Assembly (NCBI RefSeq): GCF_003265705.1
Contig: NW_020313168.1
Span: 1,817,236 to 1,881,235 of the forward strand
Reading direction: 5' to 3'
Origin: Callorhinus ursinus
Taxonomy: Eukaryota > Chordata > Mammalia > Carnivora > Otariidae
DNA length: 64,000 nt
The notes beneath the pieces are model-generated. The model was given only the letters and a program-made list of their open reading frames with translations. It did no database searches and was not told where the DNA came from. Made by a program: the position numbers and the translations under genes. Positions 1-10,697 of the stretch are shown here, in pieces (the stretch's first letter is position 1; each line of letters begins with the position of its first letter).

Positions 1-368
1 ATGCTCAGTCCTGGGGGTCCTCTATCACCTGAGTGACTGTGCTCAGTCCTGAGAGGTCCTATCACCTGAGTGATTGTGCTCAGTACTGAGGTCCTATCAC
101 CTGAGTGATTATGCTCAGTCCTGGGGGGTCCTATCACCTGAGTGACTGTGCTCGGTCCTGGGGGTCCTATCACCTGAGTGTGCTCAGTACTGAGAGGTCC
201 TACCACCTGAGTGACTGCGCTCAGTCCTGGGGGTCCTCTATCACCTGAGTGACTGTGCTCGGTCCTGGGGGTCCTATCACCTGAGTGTGCTCAGTACTGA
301 AAGGTCCTGTTACCTGAGTGATGGTGCTCAGTACTGAGAGGTCCTATTACCTGAGTGATTGCATTCAG
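1..368. repeat. Minisatellite made of CHMP6 exon 6/intron 6 boundary copies
   Basis: Ten units of 33-38 bp run from the window edge to the exon. On the plus strand each has the form GCTCAGTxCTGxGGGTCCTA then TCACCTGAGTGAxTGT. On the minus strand each unit reads ...CACTCAG|GTGATAGGACC, the same as the true donor. Exon-like/GT junctions fall at 29, 66, 101, 138, 174, 207, 245, 281, 314 and 351 (the real one). The array may continue left of base 1. Confidence 0.9.
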
Positions 369-431
369 CTCCTCCAGGATGGCATCTTCATCTTCCTGAG
401 TGAAGCTTCCTGCCAACAGCTCATCTATTTG
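351..431 (-). CDS. CHMP6: CHMP6 coding exon 6
   Basis: It encodes residues 139-165 (QIDELLAGSFTQEDED through LNAITQ). The acceptor is CGTTTGCAG. The donor is CAG|GTAATAG, with T instead of G at +5, so it is rather weak. The last 18 exon bases are the origin of, or share an origin with, the tandem repeat that fills the intron side down to base 1. The next coding exon (MIM2 region) is outside the window. Confidence 0.93.
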
Positions 432-3400
432 CTGCAAACGGAAGAGCAGAGGTGAGGACTGTGGCCAGGCTGGGGCAGGGGGTAAAGTGGCCCCTTGTGG
501 AGGAAGGAGACAACCCGTGGCTCAAGGCCCCCCTTACTCGAGGGCGGCCACCGGGCACTCACGCAGGTGGTAGGTGTGCTTGCCGGCTGGTGGAAGGTGG
601 GGGCCCTGGAACCCGGCAACACCTACCCGCTGGTACTCCACAGCCTCCTGGGTCTCCTCCAGTATCCGCTCCACTTCTTCTATGGACATCACCTGATCAG
701 TCCAGAGGGAGTCTCGTCAGTGAGGCACATGACAGAAGCCCTTGCAGTAAGGCCACCTGGACTGGCAGGGCACAAGACAGGCCATGCGGGACACGACACA
801 GTTCTGGTCGTTTCTGCCGCAGGCTGGGCCCACGCACAGAGGCTCCAGGGCTCCGAAAAGACCCGTCTTTTCAGAAGCCTCGACTACACTGCTCAGACTC
901 CTGCTGGCCCTTCGCCCCAGACCTCCGGGCACCCCAACCAACCCTAGAAGGTCCAGCTAGAAATAAGTAAGAAGGTGTCAGAAACTTTCTCTGGGCAGCT
1001 GACTTAATTTCGTTTGGGTTCAAGGAACTGCCTTTGCTTGCCTGGCAAGTACAGCACCTGTCAGAGGTGGTCAGAGACGGACGGAAGTCAGAGAAGCTGG
1101 GTGGCTGTGGCGCTCTGTGTAGCCCCTGCTGTCCACTCACCAGGAGATGGGAGTGGGCTGGGGCACGGCCTCTCCGGGCCTCGCCCCTCCTTTTGCTACC
1201 CACCTCCATGCCTCATCCTATGACAAGGCTGTGTTCCCTTCCTCCAGGAAGCCCTCCCAATTAGTTCACCACACCCTTCCTGCACCCTCACGGGACTTTT
1301 CTTCCAGTCACTTGAACGTCTGTGGACCCAATTCATAGTCTGTGCCCATCACCCCACTCTTAGGTCAATACCCTGGGTTTGTCCGCCACCAATACCATCA
1401 CCTTCTCCCGGTAGCAACTGGCTTTCCCACATTCCCAACTGGCACCAACAGCTCCTGGCCAATGGCCCGGGCACAGGTGTGGCCTCGGGCACAAGCCCCG
1501 CCCCCTCGTTCACCCAGCTCCCCTTCCTCTCTGCCTGCAGCCCTGCAAGGACCTACCTGGTGCATCTTTTTCAGACACTCATTTCCAATCTGCAGCCCTT
1601 CGACCACCTTCATTTCAATCTGGGTGAACTCAATGCTCTGGACCTGAGGAGGACGCCAAAGCAGACCAGGTGGTCAGGGGCCTGCCTCCCCCACCTCCTT
1701 CTCCCCCCAACTGCCTGCTCCGCCTACCATCGTTTCCAGGCTGGTGATTTGGTTTTCTGTCTTGTCCAGAAGCTGCTCCCGGTACCGCTTCTTCTTGAGC
1801 AGCAGCTTGGCCCGTCTGCAGAGGGAACCCGCACGGTGACCTGCCAGCCGTGCCCGTTCGCTGGCCTTACCCGGCACGGACCGGCCTCCTGGGCCTACCC
1901 CACCCCCTGCTCTAGGCCGACAGGGGACTGAAGCCCCTTTGCACAGCCTGCCCTGGGCCCCACTCACTCCTTCTTCCCGTCCCGCAGGAGCTGCCTGGCG
2001 ATCTCGCGCTCCCGCTCCAGCTGCTGGGTGATCCTCTTCTGGTACTGCTTCAGCTTGTCCCGCTGCTGCTTCAGTTGCTGCGAGAGAGCAGGCGTGGGTC
2101 AACACCGTGCCCTCGCTGCCCCGGGCCCTGCGCAGGCCACCCAGCACCCTCACAGCTGCCCCGGCAGCACACCGTCTATCACAGAGTTCTCCGTGGGGAC
2201 AAAGGGCACATGGGGCAATGTCTGGAGACATTTGCGGCTGTCACCACTTGGGGGGGGGGCATGCTCCTGGTACCAGTGGGTGGAGGCCAGGGGTGCTGCT
2301 CAGCATCCTGCAATGCCTGGGACGCCCCACACAGTGGGGAGGCAGCCCCAGTGTCCACAGTGCTGAGGTGGGGAGCCTGTTCTCAAATGCATCACTGCAT
2401 AGCATGGCTGTGGATGCTCGGGAGAGAAGGAGAGCAGCAGGTCAGAGTGTTGCCACTGCCTCAAAGGCTCAGACACACAGGGAAGGGCCCCAGAGAGCCA
2501 CCATCCCACCCAGCCACGACGAGGGTTTGGGGCCTTCCATCCCGGCTTCACTCTGCTGGCTTTAGACGTGTTCTCGATATGTTTAGCTACCCTGCTCTTG
2601 TCGCTTATCACCGTGCCTGAGTTGACAACAGACGGCACATTTGGGTGAAGTGCTTGCGTGATCTTGCCAAGCACCTGGGACCCCCGGGTACAGTCCCAGA
2701 AAGGACACAGGGTCATTTACACATGCCCTATTTTAGGCCATTCACATTGCTTCCAAATTTCACCATTTCAGATGACACTATGGTGAGCACCTGCAGGCAC
2801 AGGGCACTTCTCATAGATAGCTTTATATCTTTACCATTGATTACTGTTGAGTTAATTAACTTAATTAAGTCAAAAGGTTCATACATCTTTAAGACTCAGT
2901 ATAGTGAGAAATCATCCACCAGCGTAGGCGTGTCTGCAGGAGCCTGATTCATGGCTCCTTCTACAGCACGTTCTCCTTAGTGCCTGCCCCAGGGCACCGC
3001 GTGGCTGTGGGTCAGGCCCGGTGATGGCCGCACACACTCTCCTTGCTGCAATGAAAGGGGCCCACTATCCTGGCCCCATGGCCCAGAGACACCGTGGCCA
3101 GCCTACGTGCCCAGTCTTCTCAGCTCTGGCTGCCGTTCCTCCCCGGGAGCTGGGCACCCACCCCTGCCCCTCGGGCCGCTGTCCAAGCTGGGCGTGTACA
3201 GAGTATTGAAGACGAGCCTAAAGAAGCAGGTGGGGCCAGACTGCCTCCTTTGTAAAACGAGAGGTGACAGTGGAGGGTCACGGGACAGAGAGCACACTGG
3301 GGCCTGGAGCCTCTCAGCTTTACAGCCTAGGAAAACATCAGGCAGTAATTCGGTTTATTGTGTGCAAACCTCGCTGTTCCAGTCTGGGCCACAGCAAACT

Positions 3401-4433
3401 GAACTCCTGGCAAGCAGAGAGGGCTCCTTCCAGAGAAACCCAAAGGGGAGTCCTTCGGAGAAGAGAATCGCCTTGGGGGTTCCCGCGGGCGCCAGGTGCG
3501 CCCCCCGCCTCCCCAGAGCTTAGTGCTCCTCCCGCGCAGCACCCACCGCCGCTCAGATTTTCTCTAGGGACAGACATGCCCGATTCCCCTTCATCTGGGG
3601 AACTTCAGTTCAGAACCTTTTATGACATAGGGTCTCTGAAGCCAAGGTGAAAAAACCATCTGTCATTTGAGTTTCTCTCTTGGTACAAAAATGACGCATT
3701 TTTGTTGTAGATAATTTTGAAAAGAAAGCACGAGCAAAGGTACACTCTGCTCAGATTTTGGGCCACCTCCTTCCTGGCGCACTTTTCTCCTTACAGAAAT
3801 GGACCGGGGTGCACATGCCATTTCACTTAACCTGTCGGAGGATTCTGTCCACAGGAACTCACTTTCCGGCCGGAGCGCCCCGGAGCCTGCCAACAGCAGG
3901 AGCAACGCCACGGACACAGCCGCGTGGAGTGGCGGCGGCCCAGCACCGTCGGGGGGCTCCGGGGCGCCCCAGGGGGGGCCGAACGGGCTCGCAGACCCAG
4001 GCGAGGCTGGCGCGCCCCGAATCTCGACCCCGCGCCTTGGCTGCGCCGCGGCTCCCCGGCCCTGGGGCGCGGCCGGGCCCCCCCCCCCCAGCCCGGGCCG
4101 TGGGGCTCGGACCCCGCCACCTGCGAGCGCGCGCTCGCCCGCCGGCCAGGCGTGACCACGACACAGCGCGACGCGCCGACACCGCGGCCCCGTCCGGCCC
4201 TCCCTCGGGCCGCCCTGCAGCCCCCGAGCGGACGCGCCTCGGGGCTCGGGCCGCCCGCCGCCCGCGGTCCGGCGCCGCGGCCCGGCTGCGAGAAGCCCGT
4301 CCGGCGGAGCGGCAGGCCCTCCGTCTGCCCCAGGCTCGCCGCCCCCGTCGCCGCGGGGCCCGGCTCTCACCAGGACGGCCTTGTCTTGCTCGGTGACCCG
4401 GCTCGGCTTCTTGCGGCCGAACAGGTTGCCCAT
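351..4433 (-). CDS. CHMP6: CHMP6, ESCRT-III subunit (Vps20 homologue); six coding exons, 3' end outside window
   Basis: CHMP6 is the ESCRT-III subunit that links ESCRT-II (VPS25) to CHMP4 polymerisation on endosomes, in multivesicular body sorting and membrane abscission. Six exons on the minus strand (4371-4433, 1968-2077, 1728-1815, 1557-1643, 627-692, 351-431) join in frame to give 165 residues. They match human CHMP6 nearly residue for residue and have compatible phases (0, 2, 0, 0, 0). The protein starts MGNLFG, the N-myristoylation signal (Gly2) known for this family. A basic, coiled-coil-rich core follows (KLLLKKKRY near residues 61-69). The human protein is about 201 residues; the missing 36 or so, including the MIM2 motif that binds the VPS4 MIT domain, must lie left of base 1. 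Expression is presumably housekeeping, from the CpG island over exon 1. Oddity: the intron after exon 6 begins with a minisatellite built from copies of the exon/intron boundary. Confidence 0.95.
627..692 (-). CDS. CHMP6: CHMP6 coding exon 5
   Basis: It encodes residues 117-138 (VMSIEEVERILEETQEAVEY then QR). The first residue is Val where human has Met. The acceptor is CTGATCAG and the donor GTAGGTG, in phase 0. Confidence 0.95.
693..1556 (-). other. CHMP6: CHMP6 intron 4
   Basis: This is an 864 bp intron between coding exons 4 and 5. I see no RNA gene or recognisable repeat in it. Introns 2, 3 and 5 of the gene are short (83-195 bp). Confidence 0.8.
1557..1643 (-). CDS. CHMP6: CHMP6 coding exon 4
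   Basis: It encodes residues 88-116 (VQSIEFTQIEMKVVEG through CLKKMHQ), closely matching human. The acceptor is TCCTCAG and the donor GTAGGT, in phase 0. Confidence 0.95.
1728..1815 (-). CDS. CHMP6: CHMP6 coding exon 3
   Basis: This exon completes Glu58 and encodes RAKLLLKKKRYREQLLD through SLETM (to residue 87). The KLLLKKKRY stretch is the basic membrane-facing part of the core. The acceptor is CTCTGCAG, the donor GTAGGC, and the end phase is 0. Confidence 0.95.
1968..2077 (-). CDS. CHMP6: CHMP6 coding exon 2
   Basis: This exon encodes residues 22-58 (QLKQQRDKLKQYQKRITQQ onward, ending RDGKKE) of the long first helix, with acceptor CTCTCGCAG and donor GTGAGTG. The last Glu codon is split 2+1 with the next exon. 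The helix is rich in charged and Gln residues, as expected for the ESCRT-III helical hairpin. Confidence 0.95.
2078..4370 (-). other. CHMP6: CHMP6 intron 1
   Basis: This is a 2.3 kb first intron. The part nearest exon 1 (about 3870-4370) belongs to the CpG island. A segment around 2700-2900 is AT-richer and vaguely resembles an old antisense L1 tail, but I cannot place it firmly. A 9 bp G run lies at about 2250. No other coding exon is seen. Confidence 0.75.
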
Positions 4434-4640
4434 GGCGCCCCGGCCCCGCGGCCCCGCCCGCCGCGCCCCCTCGCCGCCCGCGCGGCCGCCGTACGCTGGC
4501 CCCGCCCCCGACGGCGGCCGCGCGGGGCCAGGCGCCGCAGAAGGCGAAGCGCGTGCGGGGGAACTGCCGGCCGTCCGCCGGTTCGAATCCGCCCCTGCAG
4601 GCCTCGGCGACCGTGGCACGAGGACGCTGCCGGCCGGGCC
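3870..4640 (-). promoter_or_regulatory. CHMP6: CpG island promoter of CHMP6
   Basis: This stretch is very rich in G+C and CpG and overlaps the CHMP6 start codon, exon 1 and the beginning of intron 1. Sp1-type GC boxes (GGGGCGGGGCC, minus strand, near 4500) and a CTGCGCAGG motif near 4637 (NRF1-like half site) lie upstream of the ATG. No TATA box is visible. The transcription start and 5'UTR (probably within 4434-4640) cannot be fixed from sequence alone. Confidence 0.75.
4371..4433 (-). CDS. CHMP6: CHMP6 coding exon 1
   Basis: The start codon complement lies at 4431-4433 inside the context GGCGCC-ATG-G. It encodes 21 residues beginning MGNLFGRKKPSRVTEQ, with Gly2 available for myristoylation. 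Residue 10 is Pro where human has Gln. The exon ends CTG with donor GTGAGA (4365-4370), phase 0. Confidence 0.95.
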
Positions 4641-7600
4641 TGCGCAGTCCTAAATGACGCATTTCGCGTGCCCTCCAGAATGTCCCCCAGCTGTGCAGAT
4701 GAAGACTCAATGTTCCAGCCTCCTGTTTAGGTGGGATCCTTGCAAGGTAACCGGTGGACAGTATCCGCAGGCCGTTAGAAATCTTGTACCCGAGCCACTG
4801 CCCCCTGGCTGGTGCTGTGACCACAAAATGCTGCGTTTAGTGATGTTATATTCAACCTGCGGGCTCCCAGGTGTCTCCTGAGAGCTACCTGGGCCGTCCA
4901 CCCGGCCCTGCACCCCGGTGACTCTGGATCCACCTGGGCTGTGGCTCAGCGCCCGGACCTGCTCAGCATGGCCCGTCTCCGCTTCTGGTGCCCTGTGCTC
5001 TGGCAGAAGCCTCCAGCCCTGGAGGATGAGAGCCTGCACGGGGCTTTGGGGTGGGGAGCCACTCACACCTGCCACCCTGGTTTCCACCTGTGCGTTCTGG
5101 CCGTGAGTCCCTGGTTCGGAGGGCACACTGCCTCTCATAGGACAGCACCCAGCCCTGTTCGGTCACCCCAGCTGATCCTGTAACGGAGTCTGCAATGGGC
5201 CGGGCCACCGTCCTGACAGCCCAGTGGCTCGTGGGCAATACGTGCCCGAGATGAGCAATCCCGGGGAATGAGCCCCTTGCCTTCCCTCCTTCTGCAAAAT
5301 GACCTCCTTGGTCAGAAGCGGTGTTGTGTGGGCACCGTGCTGGCCGGCCTCCAGCGCACACGGGTGCTGCTCTAGCAGAAAGCCCCGTAGGTGGGAAGGG
5401 AAATCCATATCCAGAGGAAGTGTCTATGCAGGGAGGACAAGTCACTGCCTCATGATGGAAACATCCTGATTAGCCAACCTGCTGTCAGGTGGCTGGCTGG
5501 TCCCCCCAGGGAGCGGTGCTATTCCGGGGGCTCGGCGCTGTTGAGCGGCTGGGCACTCCGCAGTTGTTGGGGGCAGGCGGGCCTTGGTTGGGGGAAGTCT
5601 GTGTTGCTGAGCCCCTAGCCTCTATCCCAGCTGCCATGGCCACTTCGTGAGCACCGAGAGGCAGGGGAAAGCCGTTCAGGGTGGCGACTCATGTCAGGTT
5701 TTGGCCATAAGGCCTAGAGCTCCATTTCTGTTCCACGAGGCGGGCACTAGTCTAGGTGGCTGCCCATGTATTTCATTCTGGACACCCTGATTAACCAGAG
5801 TCCCTGTGAGAGAGCACTCCGCACAGCAGTGTGTCCCAGCCTCCTACTAGGGTAAGGTCCAGCCTTGGTTGGAGACGGCGTGGCCGCTGCGGGACCATGC
5901 AGCCTGCCTGGGGCAAAGAAAGGTTGCAGAGGCTGAGAGCCAGAGCTGGTCTGCAGGAGAGCCCACCCCTTGGCCAGGAAACTCACTAGGGGGTACATGG
6001 TGGCCACAGAAACTGCCCACCAGGGCTGAGAATCTTGCTGGGCACAGGATAGGCTGGAGGAGGTCCGCCAGAAGCAGCCACAGGTGGAGGAGAAACTCGC
6101 TGACGAGCCTTCCGCTTGCTGACCCGCTGGCAGTGCGCCGTAGGAAGAGAGAAGCAGCCTGAGACACAAAGGGAGCCCCTCGCTCTCCCTGGCAGCCGCG
6201 TTGCTCCCACACTCTGGCGAGGAAGCCCCATCAAGCTAGCTGGCGAAGGAGAAATGTCTGCAGGTCTGGCTCCCCATCACGAGCGGCCAAAGAGAGAGCG
6301 AGTCCCCCGTCAGCCTTCACATACCGCAGCAGCGATGCTCCAGGACTCCCAGGACCGGGTCATAAAGGTGACATGGCCAGTGGAACACTCACCTGGAACT
6401 CAGCCACCTAGTCGGCAGAGCCTGGTGGCCCGGAGCGCAGCCTGCGTGGGGGAGGAACTGGCAGGCAGCGGCCCGCGCCAGCCACGCGGCCACCGGCTTG
6501 GACAGGGAGGTCTCCATCCCCCGTTGGCAGGGCCACGCCAGCTGACGTCGCAGGGAGCAGGGATGCGCCTTCCCTGCGGGCTCGGCCTAAACTGCAGATT
6601 CCTGACCTCGACCCACCGTGGTGGCTGGTTCCACAGCAACAGTGGACCGGAATGATGGAGTAGGCACCTTGGGCAGGCGGGGGATCTGCAGCGTGTACTT
6701 CTTGGAATCCTGCACGGTGGGGCCCATTCTGCCCTGTGTTTCGGGCCCCAGTCCTGGAACCGGCTCGGGCTGGGGGCAGGTGCGGGGTCGGACTCTGTTA
6801 GGTGCTTGGCGTCAGATCTCTCCTCACCCGATCTGGATTATTTTCTCAATGATCAGTGCGAGCTTTCCTACAACGTCCATCTTGTTCAGGCCTAGGGGCA
6901 CCTGACCAGCTGCCAAGTCCAAGACCAATGCCGAAGAGTCCGGCACTGTCCCTCGTGACCACTGCTCCCACAGCCCCGCTCTCTTGACCCCTGGGCCTGC
7001 CCCCTTGGGTGCCTAGGGGAAATCAGCACCTCCACCGTCATTCCTGGCCCACAGAGGGCTTTTCAAGAACGTGAGGTCCTCACCATGGGCTTTCTCAGGG
7101 CCCCTGTCAAGGTGCTTTGGGGACAGAGCGAGGGACCCAGTGAGTGGGCTGCACCTGACACATTCACAGCATGTCCTTATCTCCCTAAGCCCCTGGAGTC
7201 TCCCTTATGTATTACACCAAGGGATTTCTGGCAGCTCAGCTGTGCTGCGCTAAGTCCAAGTTTCCAGCAACAAAGGGGCAAAGTTCGGAGGAGGTCCAGG
7301 AAAGGCCCTCGGCAGGTGAAAGCAAGAGGTGGGGCCGCGAGTGTCTGGAGAGAGTGCCTGGGCAGGCCCTCTGTGGCTCTCTGCTGTGAGTCAGCAAAAT
7401 CTTGGTATTCTTGGGCTGGGGTCTGGAGGAGAATCACCTCCTCGAGGCGAGTGACTGCCTCAGTGTGGTCCCCATGGCAGGGGCTGTCTCAGGGAGGAGG
7501 GTCCCCTGTGCTGGCGGGCCAGGCTTTACGGGCTTAGCCCCAGGGGCGGGGCAAGGTCCTTCCACCCCAGGGTCTCCGTCCTCACTCCTCCGCGCTCCAG

Positions 7601-7975
7601 TCCGGACCTGGCGGGGTGGAGAGCCCACTGTCCGTGGGAATCCTGCCAGCCCCAGGATGAAGCTGGGGGAGTGGTTTCCGGATACAACGGTCCTGCCACA
7701 GGAAACCAGATCTTTCATAGTAGTCCAACAGATTTTCCGATTTTCTGGTTCTACCCTGGAACTGAGAACTTAAAGCTCGTCATCTTAAAAACGTCTTATT
7801 CTCCGGGGAAGTCAGAAATTGCCAGCCCGCCCCACCGTTCCCCCAGAACGCTGCTTTGCAGCTGCTTCTTGGGCTCCCAGAACCGGGCTTTCAGGAAACA
7901 CTTGCTGCCAGCGAGTCATAGACACGTGTTCCGACACAGCTCGCCGCAGCTACCCATCCCCTGTTTTTCACAGGC
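4641..7975. other. Intergenic DNA upstream of CHMP6
   Basis: GC-rich single-copy-looking sequence. Short open frames on both strands have no recognisable family and no consistent codon pattern. I find no gene, RNA gene or clear repeat here. Confidence 0.6.
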
Positions 7976-7977
7976 TG

Positions 7978-8372
7978 CCTTAGTCTGCTCGGGCTGCCGT
8001 GACAGATCGGTACAGACCGGGCGGCCGAAACAACAGAATCTCACTGTCTCTCAGTCTGGAGGCTGGAAGTCGAGGTGTGGGCAGGGCGAGTTCCTGCTGA
8101 GGCTCTGAGGGGGCCCCTGCTCCGGGCCTCTCCCAGCCGCTGGGTTAGGGTTGGGGTTAGGGTCAGCCTTTGCACTCCTCCTTGGCTTGTCTCTGCCGCC
8201 ATCTGCACCCGCCCCCTTGTGTGTGTGTCTGTGTGCAGATTTTCCCTTTCCATAGGGTACCAGTCCTATTGCATCACGGCCCATCCCAGTGACCTCATTT
8301 TATCTTAATTACCTCTGTAGAGACCCTACTTCCAAATTACATCACATTCAGAGGAACCAGGGGTTAGGCCCC
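7978..8372 (-). mobile_element. MaLR-type LTR (MLT1/MST-like), old
   Basis: On the plus strand the sequence runs TTAGTCTGCTCGGGCTGCCG, then AAACAACAGAATCTCACTG, then CTGGAGGCTGGAAGTC. Further on come CCAGTCCTATTGCATCACGG, CATTTTATCTTAATTACCTC and GGGGTTAGGCCCC. This is the reverse complement of the MLT1/MST LTR pattern. It appears to be a solo, non-coding LTR relic. A telomere-like GGGTTAGGGTTGGGGTTAGGG stretch sits inside it at about 8143-8163. Confidence 0.75.
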
Positions 8373-9059
8373 ACCACGCAGTAATGAGATCATCACTTCC
8401 TGTAACCTACTGTGGATTTCTGCCTTTGAAGCTCTCTCCTGGAATGACCTGTGATACGAAGCACTGCATCACCCACCTTCGCTCGGGGCACCTCTCTGGG
8501 CATTTCAAGCCCAAAGTGTTTAATACAGAGAGTCTGTACTTCTAAACCACTGACAGCGTGGCAGGAATGAAGGTGGAGGGTCCCATCACTGGATCTTGGG
8601 GGCTACAGAGACTCTGCGGCTTGCGTGAAGTGCGTGCTCAGTGACCGTGGCCTCCAGCCCGGGGTGTGCTGCACCGTCTCACCTGCCAAAGCGCCCCCAG
8701 CTGGGAGAATCCTCCTGTGGGTGGAAAGTAGCCCAGAATTCCGATGTAGCTTCCGGGGAAGGTGTCAATGGGGAGGTGGCGTTGGGGGTGGCCAATCCAC
8801 GACACGCAGACCCGGGGGACGTTGGTATGAAAACATGGCCCTTGTGGGGGGCCACCATCAGCAGGGCTGCTGGAGGCCTGGTAGGGTGCTGGCGGCCCCT
8901 GTGGAGTGACCCCGGGCCTTCTGGTGCAGATGACACCAGCTGCACTTGAGACAACCGGGGAGTTGGCTGCGTGGGACCAGCGCGGGAAGCCGCCTGGGAC
9001 TTCTCTGTCCACCTGCTCTCCATCCTCCTGTCCTGGCTCCCCGACAAGAGCTCTGACTG

Positions 9060-9518
9060 GCTTCCCTCCCGGGGCCAATCGGCTGTGGCCGTGGGGGGGA
9101 AAGGAAGGCTGATTGGCTGAGCCTGGTGTCATGCTTGCAGCTGAGCCAATCCGCAGGCGGGAGGGCGGGGCCCACGGGAGGCGGGCGCTCCCACTCACGT
9201 GCACTGAGCGGAGGGAATTTCCTTCCCCGGGTCCCGCGACGCGCCTGCGTGGGGACTGTGGGTCCGGCTCGGGCCAGGACACCCCGGCGGAGGCCGAGCT
9301 GGGGGCTGGCTGGTGCACTTTGGACACGGGGGTACAGGTGCACTTTGGACACGGGGCCATGCGGTGTGTTAGGAGTTTTCAGGGGTCCCGGGGGTCAGAC
9401 TAAGGAGGCACTGACAGAAACGGTGGCCGAGCCAAAGAACATTCTGGAAGAAGTCAGAAGAATCCGGGCAAATTTCCAGGGATTGGGTGTGAGCTCAGGA
9501 AATGCGCTGAAGACACAG
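9060..9518 (+). promoter_or_regulatory. Candidate GC-rich CCAAT-box promoter with possible first exon
   Basis: Within about 150 bp there are CCAAT boxes in both orientations (near 9073, 9113 and 9145), GC boxes (GGGCGGGG near 9165; GGCGGGCG near 9181) and an E-box CACGTG near 9198. A 25 bp-period duplication lies at 9312-9356. Downstream, a segment ends in a good splice-donor match, ACACAG|GTGAGG, with the boundary after 9518. It lies midway between two minus-strand genes and would drive plus-strand transcription. This is inference only; no transcript or protein family is recognised. Confidence 0.35.
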
Positions 9519-10638
9519 GTGAGGTGTTGGCCCTGCCCATTGCGTGGACGCTACGGTGGACACTGGAGCAGTCCCGGGGATGGCCTGTGGGAGCCCCCAG
9601 GGCAGGCATCCTTGGGGGGCTGGGGGAGGGAGGCAGCTCTGAGAGTTTGGGGCTGCAGGGAGAGGCCCAGCAGAGGTTTGGTGACACCGAACCGCAGCAG
9701 GGCAAGTGTGGAGACACGGTGGTCCTTTAGGGCCTCGAGAGAGGAAGAGGTGCGGGGCCGCCAGGGCAGCCACTTCCTTCCTGGAAGCCTCGCGCGGCTG
9801 TGCCGGGCTGTGGCCGGGCAGCGGCGAGCCCCGCGGCGGCCACGCGGTGGCGCTGCAGGACAGCCTGGCGGCCACGCGGCGGGGCGGACGCCTGGACGTG
9901 GCCGGCTCCCCGCGGAGGCCCCGACCTGGGCACCTGCACCCAGTGTCCCCGCGCCCCCCATCCCAGCACGTCAGCACGCGGCCCTTCACACCCCAGCACC
10001 TGGCAGCCAGCAAGCAGGGGCCCCTGGGGGTCCTCGCAGGAAGGATGGAGAGCTTCCTGGGCCGGGACGCTGCCCCGGGTCCGCCCGCCCGGGCGAGGTC
10101 GTCTCTGTCCGCGCATCCCCGGCTCATGTACTCCTTCAGTCCTCCGTCTGCCCATCCACTCGGTCGGTGCCTGCCGCGTGCAGGCCCTGCTCTGGCTGCT
10201 GCCGTGGGTTTGCGTCAGGCGTGGGGGCTCGGGATGGCGGGCTGTTCTGATGGGGAATGACATCTGGTCTCAGGAGCACAGACACGGGGACAGCGAGGGG
10301 GCAGTGTGGGAGCGCGGACAGGGCTCCGGGGCTCGTCTGATTCTGATCCTCCGCTCGGCGGAGGCTCCTGGCCCTTCCTGGGGAGGGGCTGATCTCACCT
10401 GGATTCGTAAAGGTGGCTCAGCTGCTCCCCCGAGGGGGACGGGGGTGGCGGCGGAAAATGGCCCTGGAGACCACAAGGGGCCGCCCCGGTGAGAGCAGGT
10501 GGGGGGTGGAGGTGCCCTTGAGAGGAGAGGCAAACCACGGCAGACACACGCCAGTCCCTGTGAGGAGACACACGGGGGAACGGCACAGAGGGACTGGGCG
10601 CCTGCCTGATGCGGAGCTGGACTCTGAGCCCCCGGCCT

Positions 10639-10697
10639 CCGGGGGGGGGGGCGGGGGGGTGACGGTGGCCGGGGGGGGGGCGGGGGGGTGACGGTGG
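10639..10697 (+). repeat. Tandem G-tract repeat (G-quadruplex-prone)
   Basis: Two tandem copies of about 30 bp each combine a run of 10-11 G, a C, a run of 7 G and TGACGGTGGCC. The plus strand has four G runs of 7 or more within 60 bases. Confidence 0.85.

Noticed and set aside
1..368. Regularly spaced repeats considered as a CRISPR array
   Set aside because: Units are directly contiguous, with no unique spacers, and the sequence is mammalian.
4580..4590. GGTTCGAATCC, a perfect tRNA B-box, in the CHMP6 CpG island
   Set aside because: No matching A-box, anticodon arm or acceptor-stem pairing could be laid out around it; it is probably chance.
3663..4619. 318-codon minus-strand frame containing the CHMP6 start
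   Set aside because: Only the first 21 codons from the ATG at 4433 are real; the rest is read-through into intron 1 past a good GTGAGA donor.
9126..10250. 374-codon open frame on the plus strand
   Set aside because: GC-rich DNA with few stops, no family resemblance, and a strong donor inside it. Kept only as part of a promoter hypothesis, not as a protein.
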